A stretch of DNA of 64,000 nt from Spirochaetota bacterium (GCA_018262985.1 JADFDI010000004.1:248001-312000), one strand, 5' to 3'. Numbered from the stretch's first letter, positions 1-9,188 are shown. The notes: generated by a model from the sequence alone, not told the origin. Made by a program: numbers and translations.

Positions 1-18
1 AAGATAACCGAGAAACTC

Positions 19-1815
19 ATGCCTGCGAATACCTCTCGTGTGCTCGTCGTCGATCCTGATGGATTGTTCTCCTACGTGATTCTGCAGAAAGCTTTCTCTG
101 ACGCTGGTTACGCCATTCATTCGTGCAAAACCGCTTTAGACGTCCGTCGCGTCTTCGAGCTAGAGCTACGCGTTACGAAAAACAAGGCCATTCTAGTGGT
201 CGAATTCCCCTATGTTCCTCATCCAGATATGCGTGGTGAGGTAATGGTTGCTAACATAGGTTATCGCGACCTCTTCCCTTACTTCGACGCCGCTGCCCTC
301 AAGGGCCTTAGCTACAATGCCCTCTGCACATTGAACGAACTAAAACCCTATGAAACCCTCGGCTATGATGGGACCATTAGGTTCCTTCTTGAGAACCTCT
401 ATCATGTCGACCTCCAGGCCCTCTATGCATCGCGAACCAAGGAACGCTTCCTCGCGACCTTGGTGGATGTAGTATTCCATGAGGACGGCATGAATGCAGC
501 CGTTAGGGATTATCTATATTCTGAGGGGAAGATCCGCCTTGCGCCGCTTGGGAAAGACATCATTTCGAGAGAAATTCTACTGTCATATTTGCAGGATGCT
601 CTCAAGGCACTCGGCACAGGACGTGAAGGCTCATGCAACCTAGCCGAGCCGCTTCTCCTGAAGGCTCTTGGGTACCTTGTGACAAGGAAGTTGCTCGAGC
701 CGATGAAGGTGAGCAAGGATCGTTTTGATGCTTTGGACCCTCGTCTGTCGTCGTTCTTCTTTATTGACGAGCATGAGGAATCTATCCAGCGCCTCGAGTC
801 TCTTCTCCTGCAGCTTCAGGCAACAGAACGGACCATACAGGATGTCCCCGGCGAATGGCTCGACCTTGGACCTTCGCTTGGAGAAGCCTATTTTCTCGCG
901 CTGTCCTCGCAGAATGCTGAAAGTCCTGTGGTTGTTGGCAAGGCTGTTGATTCCTTGAATATCCGGTTCCAGGATTTTGTCGATCGCTGCTACTGGCAGA
1001 TGTTCTCGCTCAGTGGTACACGAAGGCCCTTGGTAGTTACCCGTGTTCTTGAGTATATGAGGGCCCAGCCCGAACGCAGAAAAGCCCTCATCGTCATCGA
1101 TGGGATGAATACTTGGCAATGGCACCAAATCAGTAAGGCGCTCGAGGCAGAAGGCCTCCTCGCAAAGACAGGAGCTGTCTTCTCCTTCCTCCCATCCATC
1201 ACAGCCTGGTCGAGGCAAGCGCTTTTTCGAGGGGCTAAGCCGGACCTTTCTGTCGGTACAGAGGTAGAGAAGAAGGTATTCTTCGAGTATTGGAACAGCC
1301 GCGGCTATACTGGAAATGAGATTGCCTATACCCGTTTCGGTACTTTGACTCCATTGGATATTTCCGATTTCCCGAACGCAGAAGTGTTCGGCGCTGTCTG
1401 TACTGACCTTGACGACCTCATGCATGGCGCCCTTATGGGAAACGCTCAGCTTTTCCAGGATACAGATACCTGGATTAAAGAGTCCGGGATCGTCCGCTTA
1501 ATTCGTGAGCTTCAAGCTAAGGGGTTCCGGTGCTATATCACATCTGATCACGGGAATATTGAAGCGTATGGCATTGGCGCTGTTTCTATGAGCTCCAGAT
1601 GCCTTTCCAATTCAAGAAGCAAACGCCACATTGAGTTTACTTCGGAGGACATGGCCCGCGCCTATCTTGCCTCCCATCCGGAGACCAAGGCTGGCCAGCG
1701 GGACCCTACGATTTTTCTGAGGGACACCTCCGCATTTTGCAGCGATTCGCTGGTAGTGACCCATGGCGGAAGTCATGTACTTGAAATGTTGGTGCCTTTA
1801 GGCATAGTGGGGTAA
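19..1815 (+). CDS. PglZ-domain protein (alkaline-phosphatase-like, phage-defence associated)
   Basis: This 598-residue protein carries the hallmarks of PglZ proteins from BREX/Pgl phage-exclusion systems. It starts with an 'RVLVVDPDGL' strand, has an alkaline-phosphatase-type core with 'LIVIDGMN' near residue 355, 'FSFLPSITAWSRQALF' near 390 and 'TSDHGN' near 515, and ends with 'THGGSHVLEMLVPLG', matching the family HGGxSxxExxVP motif. The reading frame stays open back to the window edge, so the true start could lie further upstream. No good ribosome site precedes the ATG. The next gene overlaps its stop as TAATG, so the two form an operon. Base composition is near 50% GC, unlike the GC-rich remainder, which suggests horizontal transfer. 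The family is clear; the system type cannot be set without the upstream genes. Confidence 0.85.
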   Translation: MPANTSRVLVVDPDGLFSYVILQKAFSDAGYAIHSCKTALDVRRVFELELRVTKNKAILVVEFPYVPHPDMRGEVMVANIGYRDLFPYFDAAALKGLSYNALCTLNELKPYETLGYDGTIRFLLENLYHVDLQALYASRTKERFLATLVDVVFHEDGMNAAVRDYLYSEGKIRLAPLGKDIISREILLSYLQDALKALGTGREGSCNLAEPLLLKALGYLVTRKLLEPMKVSKDRFDALDPRLSSFFFIDEHEESIQRLESLLLQLQATERTIQDVPGEWLDLGPSLGEAYFLALSSQNAESPVVVGKAVDSLNIRFQDFVDRCYWQMFSLSGTRRPLVVTRVLEYMRAQPERRKALIVIDGMNTWQWHQISKALEAEGLLAKTGAVFSFLPSITAWSRQALFRGAKPDLSVGTEVEKKVFFEYWNSRGYTGNEIAYTRFGTLTPLDISDFPNAEVFGAVCTDLDDLMHGALMGNAQLFQDTDTWIKESGIVRLIRELQAKGFRCYITSDHGNIEAYGIGAVSMSSRCLSNSRSKRHIEFTSEDMARAYLASHPETKAGQRDPTIFLRDTSAFCSDSLVVTHGGSHVLEMLVPLGIVG

Positions 1816-2540
1816 TGATGGGCGATAAGACGCGATTTGTTGGCATAAACCAGAGAGTTCCGATCGAGCTCATAGAAAAGTATCTCGCAAATTATATTCA
1901 GACCGGATGCATTGACAGAGATGCGCTTAAAGCAGAGATGACTTTGGTGTATGAAGGAAAAAACAGGGCAGGAAAAGGTGCTTTATTTGCCTGGAGGATC
2001 CTTACTCACGACGAGGTCTCTCTTTCCTTCGTACGGAAATCCATTGGGAGCACACGGTACAACAAGCTAAAGAAAACCGATAGGGCGGCGCTTATTCTTG
2101 CGATAGTCGCTGGAGCTTACCCAATTTTTGCCGATATCCTTGGTATTCTAGCCAAGGTGTTTCGCGTCCAAGAGCTAGTAAGCCGCGGGTATGTTACGCA
2201 AAAGGTTGGGGACCTCTATGGCAGCAATAAGACATTGGAGATCGCGCTTGATGCTGTTTTCCCAATGCTCGTCGATCTCGGCGTCATCACCAGGGAGAAG
2301 GTCGGCGTATATCGTGCTGTCTCGGGTATTGAGATCGCCGATGAGAAGGTGGCTGAGCTATTTGTGGCGAGTGGAATCCGGCTATCGGGCGGGAAGCATA
2401 TTTCACTTGATGACTTCGAATACAGGGACTGGCACTTTTTCTTCAAGCCTACATTGCCGCCGTATAAAGATCAGAGCATCCTCATCGTCACGGCGGCGGG
2501 AGCTAGGCAGGGGTATGTGGAGTATCGAAAGAAAACCTAA
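1815..2540 (+). CDS. unknown protein coupled to PglZ gene
   Basis: The 241-residue product is not a family I recognise. It is mostly predicted helical and charged, with one hydrophobic stretch near residues 95-115 (ALILAIVAGAYPIFADILG) that could be a buried helix rather than a membrane segment. No catalytic motif is visible. The ATG overlaps the PglZ stop codon by one base (TAATG), and a second ATG follows at once, so its translation is probably coupled to the PglZ gene. It shares the lower GC content of that gene. A role as an accessory or DNA-binding subunit of a PglZ defence system is inference from position only. It does not obviously match BrxA or BrxB. Confidence 0.75.
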   Translation: MMGDKTRFVGINQRVPIELIEKYLANYIQTGCIDRDALKAEMTLVYEGKNRAGKGALFAWRILTHDEVSLSFVRKSIGSTRYNKLKKTDRAALILAIVAGAYPIFADILGILAKVFRVQELVSRGYVTQKVGDLYGSNKTLEIALDAVFPMLVDLGVITREKVGVYRAVSGIEIADEKVAELFVASGIRLSGGKHISLDDFEYRDWHFFFKPTLPPYKDQSILIVTAAGARQGYVEYRKKT

Positions 2541-2684
2541 ATTGGTGATGCTCAATTTCATGCCAATCCGTGCTCGCTTACTTCATACCAAATGGTCTAG
2601 TTCTAACCTGTTCGCAGTATTGCTTATTGGAAATCGCTCTCAAGGTTGACCAATGAAATCGCCAACGAGTGATCCTGCCCGGCG
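2541..2684. other. junction between AT-richer island and GC-rich chromosome
   Basis: This 144-bp gap lies between two convergent genes. Base composition changes abruptly from about half GC to very GC-rich around 2650-2680. No tRNA, integrase, direct repeat or clear terminator hairpin is visible in it. It probably marks one edge of the acquired segment, but no attachment site can be defined from the sequence in hand. Confidence 0.4.
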
Positions 2685-4418
2685 CTAGCGCCCCTTCGCG
2701 GCCTTTTTCTTCGACGGCAGCCCGAACGCCGCGGCGCCGCCTTCGTAGAGGGCGTCGACGCGGGGCTCGACGGCCATGAAGGCGTCGACGACCGCGGGGT
2801 CGAAGTGGGTGCCCGCGTTCGCCTTGACGTACTCGAGCGCCTCGTCGCGGGTGCGCGAGCGCTTGTAGGGGCGTTCGGAGCGGATGGCGTCGTAGACGTC
2901 GGCCACGGCCATGATGCGCGCGCCGAAGGGAATGTCCTCGCCCTTGAGGCCGTGCGGGTAGCCCGAGCCGTCCCAGCGCTCGTGGTGGGCGCCGGCCACG
3001 TCCGCGGCCAGGGAGAGGTGGCGGTCCTTGATGCCGTCGAGGGCGGCGCGGCGGAAGAAGAGCCGGCCCGCCTCGGCGTGCGCGCGCATCTCGCCCTGCT
3101 CGCCCGAGTCCAGGGGGCCGGTCTTGCCGAAGACGGCGTCGCGTACGGAAACCTTGCCGATGTCGTGGAGCGGAGCGATGAGTGCGAGGTCGGCCACCTC
3201 GCGCGCGTCGAAGCCGGGCCGGGCCTTCCGGCGGGCGAGTTCGCGGCCGACCAGCCAGACTATCTCGGCGGTGCGCTCGACGTGGTCGCGGGTCTCGCCG
3301 TCCCGCTCGCCGAGCAGCTCGACGAGGCCGCGGAGCACGACGTCCTGCCAGCGCTTGAAGCGCCGCCTGGTGGCCTTGGCCCTGCGGATGGAGCGGTCGG
3401 CGACGGTCTCGAGCGCGGCCTGGCGCGCGGCGGCGGGTCCTCCCTGGCGCTCGAGCAGGCCCGCCCGCTCCGAGGCCAGGTAGGCCTCGCGGTAGCGGCC
3501 GCGCGCGGCATGGACGCCTGCGGCGGCCCGGAGCAGGTCCGGAGCGTTGAGCGCGTCCACCGACTCCGCGGCGGGCAGCCATTCGAACACGACCCGCTCG
3601 GCCTCGCCGACCCGGTCGGCGTCGAGCAGGAGCCTCGCGAACTCCGCCGCCGCGTCGATGGCGTAGATCGACACTCCCAGGGAACGATGCGCCTCGAGCG
3701 AGGCGCGGAAGCGCTCGACCGCCTCCGCGTTGCGTCCGAGGGCGACCAGGGCATTCGCCTCGGCGGCCGCGGCGGTCCCGATGCCGATCTGGTCATCCGA
3801 GGAGCTCGCGAAGCCCGCTGCCATGCGGGCATGGGCGAGCGCCTCGTCCTTGCGGCCGAGCGCGCGGTAGCTGTCGCTCAGGTTCACCTCGAGCGTGATC
3901 CGGTAACGTTCGGCGAGCACGGGGTCTGAAGAGGCGATTTGCACGGCCTCCTCGATGGCGATGCGCGCTTCGTCCTCCCGCCCCGACTCCGAGAGGGCCA
4001 CGGCGTAGTTGTTGAGGGCACGGATGCGTTCCGCGTCGCCGGCGCCGCGGGCCAGGCGGACCGCGCGTGCGAGCTCCCGGAAGGCGCGCTCGAAGTCGCC
4101 GAGCTGGTAAAGCGCGCCTCCGAGCCCCGACCTGACGCGGGACTCCTCGGCGCGGTCGCCGCCGTAGCGGCCGAGATGGGCAAGCGCGCGCTGGAAGCTG
4201 AGGCGGGCATCGCGGAGACGCGAGCCGTAGAAGTCCCCGTAGCCCGCGAGCCGGGCGGCACGCGCCGCTTCGGGCCAGGCGGCGGCGGCGCCAGCTTCCC
4301 GTTCGAGCTCGGTCGCTTCCGCCACAGCCCGGGCCGGCTCCCTCCGCAGGATCTCCTCGACCCGGTCGAGCCGCTCGCTGAGTCCATGGAGGATCGTGGA
4401 CGATGCGTGCATGCCCAT
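2685..4418 (-). CDS. TPR-containing HD-GYP domain protein (putative c-di-GMP phosphodiesterase)
   Basis: The N-terminal ~340 residues are tetratricopeptide-like helical repeats. A C-terminal HD-GYP domain follows, with the metal-binding 'LHDIGKV' near residue 415, paired 'HHERWDGSGYP' near 475 and 'GLKGEDIP' directly after. HD-GYP proteins hydrolyse cyclic di-GMP. The TPR part suggests a cytoplasmic protein that senses or docks partners; there is no signal peptide or membrane segment. The frame also offers an ATG at 4445, but a good promoter overlaps that codon, so I chose the ATG at 4418 (577 residues). The next ATG, at 4412, is also possible. It is transcribed alone, away from the preceding operon. 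Confidence 0.85.
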   Translation of the reverse strand: MGMHASSTILHGLSERLDRVEEILRREPARAVAEATELEREAGAAAAWPEAARAARLAGYGDFYGSRLRDARLSFQRALAHLGRYGGDRAEESRVRSGLGGALYQLGDFERAFRELARAVRLARGAGDAERIRALNNYAVALSESGREDEARIAIEEAVQIASSDPVLAERYRITLEVNLSDSYRALGRKDEALAHARMAAGFASSSDDQIGIGTAAAAEANALVALGRNAEAVERFRASLEAHRSLGVSIYAIDAAAEFARLLLDADRVGEAERVVFEWLPAAESVDALNAPDLLRAAAGVHAARGRYREAYLASERAGLLERQGGPAAARQAALETVADRSIRRAKATRRRFKRWQDVVLRGLVELLGERDGETRDHVERTAEIVWLVGRELARRKARPGFDAREVADLALIAPLHDIGKVSVRDAVFGKTGPLDSGEQGEMRAHAEAGRLFFRRAALDGIKDRHLSLAADVAGAHHERWDGSGYPHGLKGEDIPFGARIMAVADVYDAIRSERPYKRSRTRDEALEYVKANAGTHFDPAVVDAFMAVEPRVDALYEGGAAAFGLPSKKKAAKGR

Positions 4419-4425
4419 GTAGGAG

Positions 4426-4454
4426 ATTTTACCGCTTTTGGACATTTTTTACAA
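4426..4454 (-). promoter_or_regulatory. candidate sigma-70 promoter for HD-GYP gene
   Basis: On the minus strand, TTGTAA and TAAAAT are separated by 17 bp. The -10 ends 7 nt before the ATG at 4418, which predicts a leaderless transcript. This is the main reason for rejecting the upstream ATG, which lies inside the promoter. Confidence 0.45.
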
Positions 4455-4457
4455 CCG

Positions 4458-5276
4458 TCAGGAGCTCGGACCCTTCCCCAGGCGATACACTCGGGAGAAC
4501 CATCCGAACAGGGCAGCGGCGCGGTTCCCGAAGGAATCCTCGAGCTTGCCCCGCATACCCGGCACCGCCGCCGCACGGGCGCTCGAGACCGCCCAGAAGA
4601 CGAGGCCCTCGTCGACGGCGACCAGATGCACCCGGACCGAGAGGGCCCGCGGCGCGGCGACGGGAACGATGCCGTAGCGCATGCCGGTCAGGTTGGTCGA
4701 CTTCATCGCTATGGACCACGGCGCGCCTTCGCGCGATACCGAGTAGTCGATCTCGTAGACGTTGCCGCCGAAGGAGAGGTCCTTCTGCCAGGACCAGACC
4801 CGGTCGAAGGCGGGAGGAACGGCGGGCGCCGCGTCGGGAACCCGGGTCCGGTCCTCGGGACCGGCTATCCGCCACGACTCCTCGTAGAAGAGCCGCATGC
4901 GGCCGCGGCTTTCGGAGTAGTACTCGATGCCCTGGAGGCTCGAGACGCCCCGGAGCACGCGGTAGGCGGCGTCGAGGCGCGTATCGGCGCCGGAGGGCGC
5001 CGGTTCCGGCAGGAAGAAGAGGGCCTCCACGGCTACGTCCGGATCCTCCGAGGCGAGCGCCGCCTTCACGCGGGCGGCCTCCGGCCACGAGGGGGCGAGG
5101 GACAGGGTCACCTTCCCCGTGACGCTGGCGCGGACGTCCCGGCCGGCGAGGAGCGTCGCGCGCGCGGCGGGGTCCGGCACCACCGAGGCGAGCGGCAGGG
5201 CGGCCGCGGCGACCGGAAGCAGGGCGAGGACGAGGAACGGAGCCGCGCGGCGCCGCGCGGGAAGCTCATGCGTCAT
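4458..5276 (-). CDS. conserved exported protein of unknown function
   Basis: The 272-residue product begins with a basic stretch and a hydrophobic signal segment (residues ~10-30: APFLVLALLPVAAAALPLA), so it is probably exported to the periplasm or membrane surface. The rest has alternating strand-like segments such as 'GRMRLFYEESWRI' and 'NVYEIDYSVSREG', and no catalytic motif I can name. The overall look recalls spirochaete-restricted exported proteins. The start is supported by GGAGG five bases before the ATG. The DUF1232 gene ends 11 bp upstream on the same strand, so the two probably form an operon. Function is unknown. Confidence 0.7.
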   Translation of the reverse strand: MTHELPARRRAAPFLVLALLPVAAAALPLASVVPDPAARATLLAGRDVRASVTGKVTLSLAPSWPEAARVKAALASEDPDVAVEALFFLPEPAPSGADTRLDAAYRVLRGVSSLQGIEYYSESRGRMRLFYEESWRIAGPEDRTRVPDAAPAVPPAFDRVWSWQKDLSFGGNVYEIDYSVSREGAPWSIAMKSTNLTGMRYGIVPVAAPRALSVRVHLVAVDEGLVFWAVSSARAAAVPGMRGKLEDSFGNRAAALFGWFSRVYRLGKGPSS

Positions 5277-5287
5277 GGAAACCTCCA

Positions 5288-5659
5288 TCAGGCAAACAAC
5301 GCGAAGGCGAGGGCGGCTACGAGCGCCGCCCAGATCGTGACGACGACGACGGCTCCCGCGAGGCTCCGCGGCTTCTCTGAAATTTCGCGCTCGGCGCGTT
5401 CGCGGCACTCGGCCATCACGACGGTCGGCACCAGGCGCAAGGCGAGCGCCACCCCGAGCGGCACGATGAGCAGGTCGTCGAGGTAGCCGAGCACCGGGAT
5501 GAAGTCGGGGATGAGGTCGATGGGGCTGAAGGCGTAGACGGCCACGGCGGCGGCGACGGCCTTGGCGTACCAGGGGGTCCGGGGGTCGCGGTACGCGAAC
5601 CACAGGGCGCGGGCGTCGCGCTCGAGCCTGGCGGCCCAGGCTTTCAACTTCTCGAACAT
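5288..5659 (-). CDS. DUF1232 (YkvA-type) small membrane protein
   Basis: The 123-residue protein has the DUF1232 signature: 'TPWYAKAVAAAVAVYAFSPIDLIPD' followed by 'FIPVLGYLDDLLIV' around residues 25-65. A hydrophobic segment at the C terminus (AGAVVVVTIWAALVAALAF) is a likely membrane anchor. The molecular role of the family is not established; members are membrane-associated and often linked to envelope functions. An ATG four codons upstream (5671) is an alternative start, and neither site has a strong ribosome site. It precedes the exported unknown protein by 11 bp. Confidence 0.8.
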   Translation of the reverse strand: MFEKLKAWAARLERDARALWFAYRDPRTPWYAKAVAAAVAVYAFSPIDLIPDFIPVLGYLDDLLIVPLGVALALRLVPTVVMAECRERAEREISEKPRSLAGAVVVVTIWAALVAALAFALFA

Positions 5660-5852
5660 GGGCGGCACCATACCCCGGAACCGGCCCGAGCGTCGCGGCC
5701 TCCGCGGGGAACCCCGGAGGCCGGGGAAGCGCAGGTCCGAAGAGCCGCCCCTTTCCCGCCACCGCCCCCGTCTGGTAGAATCAGGCGCAACCATCGACCT
5801 ACACTCCAGCCCGGCGGCGCCGCACGCCCCGCCGTCCCCCCAGGAGCCACGC

Positions 5853-7511
5853 ATGGCCGTCATCGTCATCATCCTCGAGCTCGTCGGCGCCCTCGGCCTC
5901 TTCCTCTACGGAATGCAGGTCCTCTCCGACTCCATCCAGCGCGCCGCGGGCGATCGCTTGAAGCGCGCCCTCAACTTCATGACCGGCAAGCCGCTCGCCG
6001 CGGTCCTGACCGGCCTCGGCGTCACGGCGCTGATCCAGTCCTCCTCCGCCACGACGGTCATGGTGGTCAGCTTCGTGAACGCCGGGCTCCTGACCCTGTC
6101 GCAGGCGGTCGGCGTCATCTTCGGCGCCAACATCGGCACCACGGTCACCGCGTGGATCGTGTCGCTGGTCGGCTTCAAGTTCTCGATGTCGATGATCGCG
6201 GTCCCGCTCGTCGGCGTCGGCTTCGTCATGGCCACCTTCGTCAAGAAGAACCGTCGGGTGAAGGACTGGGGCGAGACGGCCATCGGCTTCGGCATCCTCT
6301 TCATCGGCCTCGACTTCCTCTCGCACGCCATCCCGAAGCCCGGCCCCGAGGTGCTCCACTTCCTGGCGGAATTCTCCGAGCTCGGCTACGCGGCCACCCT
6401 GATCGGCGTGCTGATCGGCACGCTCTTCACGGTGCTGGTCCACTCCTCGAGCGCCTCGACCGCGGTCTTCATCACCCTGGCGGTGGAGGGCGTGGTCGAT
6501 TTCCGGCTGGCCGCCGCCCTCGTGCTCGGCGCCAACATCGGAACCACGATCGACGCCTTCCTGGCCTCCATCGGCACCAAGGTCGCCGCGCGGCGGACCG
6601 CCTGGATCCACATCCTCTTCAACGTGATCGGCACCCTGTGGGCGGTCGCGCTCTTCGGCCCCTTCCTCAAGCTGGTCGACCTCATGTGGCCGGGCCCCAT
6701 CGAAGCGAGCGTGGCCCAGCACGTCGCCATGCTCCACACGGTCTTCAACACCATCAACACCGTGTTGTTCTTCCCCTTCATGACGCAGTTCACGGCCCTG
6801 GTGACGCGACTCGTCAAGGAAAAGCCCGGCGAGGAAGAGCGGAGCCGCCTCGTGTACGTCGCCGCCCCCATCGTCTCCAGCCCCGAGCTCAACCTGCTCA
6901 CGGCGCAGAAGGAAATCGCGGACATGGCCGGCCTCGCGCGGGACATGTTCGCCCGCGTCCGGGACGACGTGCGGTCCCCGGCCGCGGACCACGCCGCCAA
7001 CCTCGAGGAGTACGGGCGCCTCGAGAACTACGCCGACCAGATGCGCGAGGAGCTCGCCCGCTTCCTGCTCGAGTGCGCCGGCCGCGAGATGTCCGAGGCC
7101 AGCCAGAACAACGTGGGGCTCATGCTCCGCATCGTCGACGAGCTCGAGGGCGTCACGGACCAGGCCTACAGCCTGGCCCTCATCATCGAGCGCTCGCGCA
7201 AGAAGGACGTCGCGCTGCCGAAGGACGAGATCGATTCCCTGCAGCCCTACGGCCTGATCGTCGAACAGTTCCTGCGCTTCGTGTCCGACAACGTCAACAA
7301 GCCGATCACCGAGGCCCAGCTGGCCGTCGCCGCGGAGTACGAGGACAAGATCGACGCCATGCGCGACGAGCTCAAGAAGCGCGCGCGCAAGCGGCTGTCG
7401 GCCGGCGCGGAAGTGAAGGCGGAGCTCGCCATCATCGACCTGGTGCGGCACATCGAGAAGATCGGCGACCACGCGTTCGGCGTGGCGAGGGCGCTCAGGG
7501 AATTCCGGTAA
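5853..7511 (+). CDS. Na/Pi cotransporter family protein with PhoU-like tail (first copy)
   Basis: The 552-residue protein is an inner-membrane sodium/phosphate cotransporter of the NptA/YjbB type. The two inverted transport halves carry the family motifs 'LIQSSSATTVMVVSF' with 'GANIGTT' (residues ~60-95), and 'HSSSASTAVFITL' with 'GANIGTT' (~200-235). About nine membrane segments are predicted up to residue ~320. From ~345 the protein is a helical PhoU-like domain. The start is supported by AGGAG eight bases before the ATG, and a TAGAAT-like -10 lies about 70 bp upstream. The paralogue begins 9 bp after the stop, so the pair is an operon. Phosphate uptake or efflux control is inferred from the family. 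Confidence 0.9.
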   Translation: MAVIVIILELVGALGLFLYGMQVLSDSIQRAAGDRLKRALNFMTGKPLAAVLTGLGVTALIQSSSATTVMVVSFVNAGLLTLSQAVGVIFGANIGTTVTAWIVSLVGFKFSMSMIAVPLVGVGFVMATFVKKNRRVKDWGETAIGFGILFIGLDFLSHAIPKPGPEVLHFLAEFSELGYAATLIGVLIGTLFTVLVHSSSASTAVFITLAVEGVVDFRLAAALVLGANIGTTIDAFLASIGTKVAARRTAWIHILFNVIGTLWAVALFGPFLKLVDLMWPGPIEASVAQHVAMLHTVFNTINTVLFFPFMTQFTALVTRLVKEKPGEEERSRLVYVAAPIVSSPELNLLTAQKEIADMAGLARDMFARVRDDVRSPAADHAANLEEYGRLENYADQMREELARFLLECAGREMSEASQNNVGLMLRIVDELEGVTDQAYSLALIIERSRKKDVALPKDEIDSLQPYGLIVEQFLRFVSDNVNKPITEAQLAVAAEYEDKIDAMRDELKKRARKRLSAGAEVKAELAIIDLVRHIEKIGDHAFGVARALREFR

Positions 7512-7520
7512 GCGCCGCCG

Positions 7521-9188
7521 ATGGACGGAGCCTTCGCACTCGTCCCCCTCAAGCTCGCGGGCGCGCTCGCGATGTTCCTCTTCGGCATCCAGTACGCCAG
7601 CGAGGGACTCCAGCGGGCCGCCGGCGAGCGGCTCCAGAAAGCCATCGACTTCATGACCCGCAACACGCTGGTCGCGACGCTGACCGGCTTCGCGGTCACG
7701 GTCCTGTTGCAGTCGTCCTCCGCGGCGACGGTCATGGTCGTCTCGTTCTCCAGCGCGGGGCTCCTGGGCCTGCCCCAGGCCATCGGCGTCATCATGGGCG
7801 CCAACATCGGCACGACGGTCACCGGCTGGATCATCGCGGCGGTCGGCGTCTCGAAAGTCTCGATGGCGCTGCTGGCCATGCCGATCTTCGGGGCCGGCTA
7901 CTTCATGACCCTGGCGCGAAAGCGCCGCTGGCTGCGCAACTACGGCGAGGGTCTCATGGGCTTCGCCATGGTCTTCCTCGGCCTCGAATTCCTGGCCGCC
8001 GCCATCCCGACGCCCTCGGGCGACGCGCTGCTCTTCCTCGAGGCCCTTAGCCACCGGGGCTGGATCGCGGTCGCCGCCACGACGGTGGTCGGCTCGCTGT
8101 TCACCATGCTGATCAACGCCTCGAGCGCGACCATCGCCATCGCCATCGGCTTCGCCTCGAAGGGCATCATCGACTTCGAGATGGCCGCGGCCCTGGTGGT
8201 GGGCGCCAACATCGGCACCACCATCAACTCCTTCCTGGCCTCGCTCGGCGGCAACGTGCACGCGAAGCGCGCCGCCTGGTCGCACATCCTCTTCAACGTC
8301 TTCGGGGGAATCTGGGTCATCGCCGCGCTCAAGCCCTTCTCCGCGCTCGTCGACCTGGTCGTCCCCGGCCCGATCGACGAGGCCTCCATCGGCGCGCACA
8401 TCGCCATGCTCCACACCATGTTCAACCTGGCCAACACCCTCGTGCTCTTCCCCCTGGTCGGCCCCTACGCCCGGCTGGTGTCCTGGCTGTTCAAGGAGCG
8501 GCCCGGAGCCGCGGAAAGCCTGCCCGCGCGCTACCGCGCCCCGCCGCCGGTCGACTCGGCGGAACTCAACCTGATCTCGGCGCGCAAGGAAATTTCCGAC
8601 CTCGCGGCGCTCGCCCGCGACATGTTCGCCGACTACGCCTCGTCCTTCGCCGACCCGAAGGCCGACCCCCAGGCCCTGCTCGCCCGCTCCGCGCGGCGCG
8701 AGGACTACGCCGACCAGATGCGCGAGGGAATCTCGAAATTCCTGCTCGAGTGCGCGCGCCGCGACCTCTCGGAGAATTCGCAGGATTCGCTCGGCCGCCT
8801 GTTCCGCGTGGTGGACGACCTCGAGGGCATCACCGACGACTGCCACTCGCTCGCCCTGATCCAGGACCGCCTGCGGGCGAAGGACGTGGAAATTCCGGGC
8901 TCGGAGCGCGACGAGCTCGAGCCGGTGGCCGGGACCGTCGAGCGCTTTCTCGACTTCGTCGCGCTCAACGCGGGCGCGGCCATCGACGAGGCGCAGCTGG
9001 CGGAGGCCGCCGAATTCGAGGGCACGATCGACGACATGCGTTCCGCCCTGCGCAAAAAGGCCCGGAAACGGCTCAAACGCGGAGCGGAGGTGCGCGCCGA
9101 GCTCGCCGTCATAGACCTCGCGCGCCATCTGGAGAAGATCGGCGACCGCGCCTTCTCGGTGGCCCAGGAGCTCCGCGCGATCCGCTGA
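7521..9188 (+). CDS. Na/Pi cotransporter family protein with PhoU-like tail (second copy)
   Basis: This 555-residue protein is a diverged paralogue of the gene immediately upstream. It has the same architecture: QSSS motifs ('LLQSSSAATVMVVSF', then 'INASSATIAIAIGF' in the second half), two 'GANIGTT' motifs, and a helical PhoU-like C-terminal domain from ~residue 345. In the second half the QSSS-type motif is altered to 'NASSAT', which could change ion or substrate coupling. The two copies share order and spacing but clearly differ in sequence, which points to an old tandem duplication. They may act as a heteromer or with different affinities; this is inference. Confidence 0.88.
   Translation: MDGAFALVPLKLAGALAMFLFGIQYASEGLQRAAGERLQKAIDFMTRNTLVATLTGFAVTVLLQSSSAATVMVVSFSSAGLLGLPQAIGVIMGANIGTTVTGWIIAAVGVSKVSMALLAMPIFGAGYFMTLARKRRWLRNYGEGLMGFAMVFLGLEFLAAAIPTPSGDALLFLEALSHRGWIAVAATTVVGSLFTMLINASSATIAIAIGFASKGIIDFEMAAALVVGANIGTTINSFLASLGGNVHAKRAAWSHILFNVFGGIWVIAALKPFSALVDLVVPGPIDEASIGAHIAMLHTMFNLANTLVLFPLVGPYARLVSWLFKERPGAAESLPARYRAPPPVDSAELNLISARKEISDLAALARDMFADYASSFADPKADPQALLARSARREDYADQMREGISKFLLECARRDLSENSQDSLGRLFRVVDDLEGITDDCHSLALIQDRLRAKDVEIPGSERDELEPVAGTVERFLDFVALNAGAAIDEAQLAEAAEFEGTIDDMRSALRKKARKRLKRGAEVRAELAVIDLARHLEKIGDRAFSVAQELRAIR

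Noticed and set aside
640-1425. A 261-codon minus-strand frame inside the PglZ gene
   Set aside because: It is antisense to a gene with clear PglZ motifs and has no promoter, ribosome site or recognisable domain.
1-2684. A prophage or integrative element with a definable attachment site
   Set aside because: The composition change is clear, but no integrase, phage structural gene, tRNA or direct repeat lies at the visible boundary.
2805-5486. Long plus-strand open frames opposite the HD-GYP and exported-protein genes
   Set aside because: They are antisense to genes with clear HD-GYP motifs or a signal peptide plus ribosome site, and have no family features.
5799-9128. A 1109-codon open frame on the minus strand across both phosphate transporter genes
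   Set aside because: It is antisense to two clear transporter genes, has highly biased Arg/Asp/Glu/Gly/His composition and no ribosome site or family match. It is a GC-rich third-position artefact.
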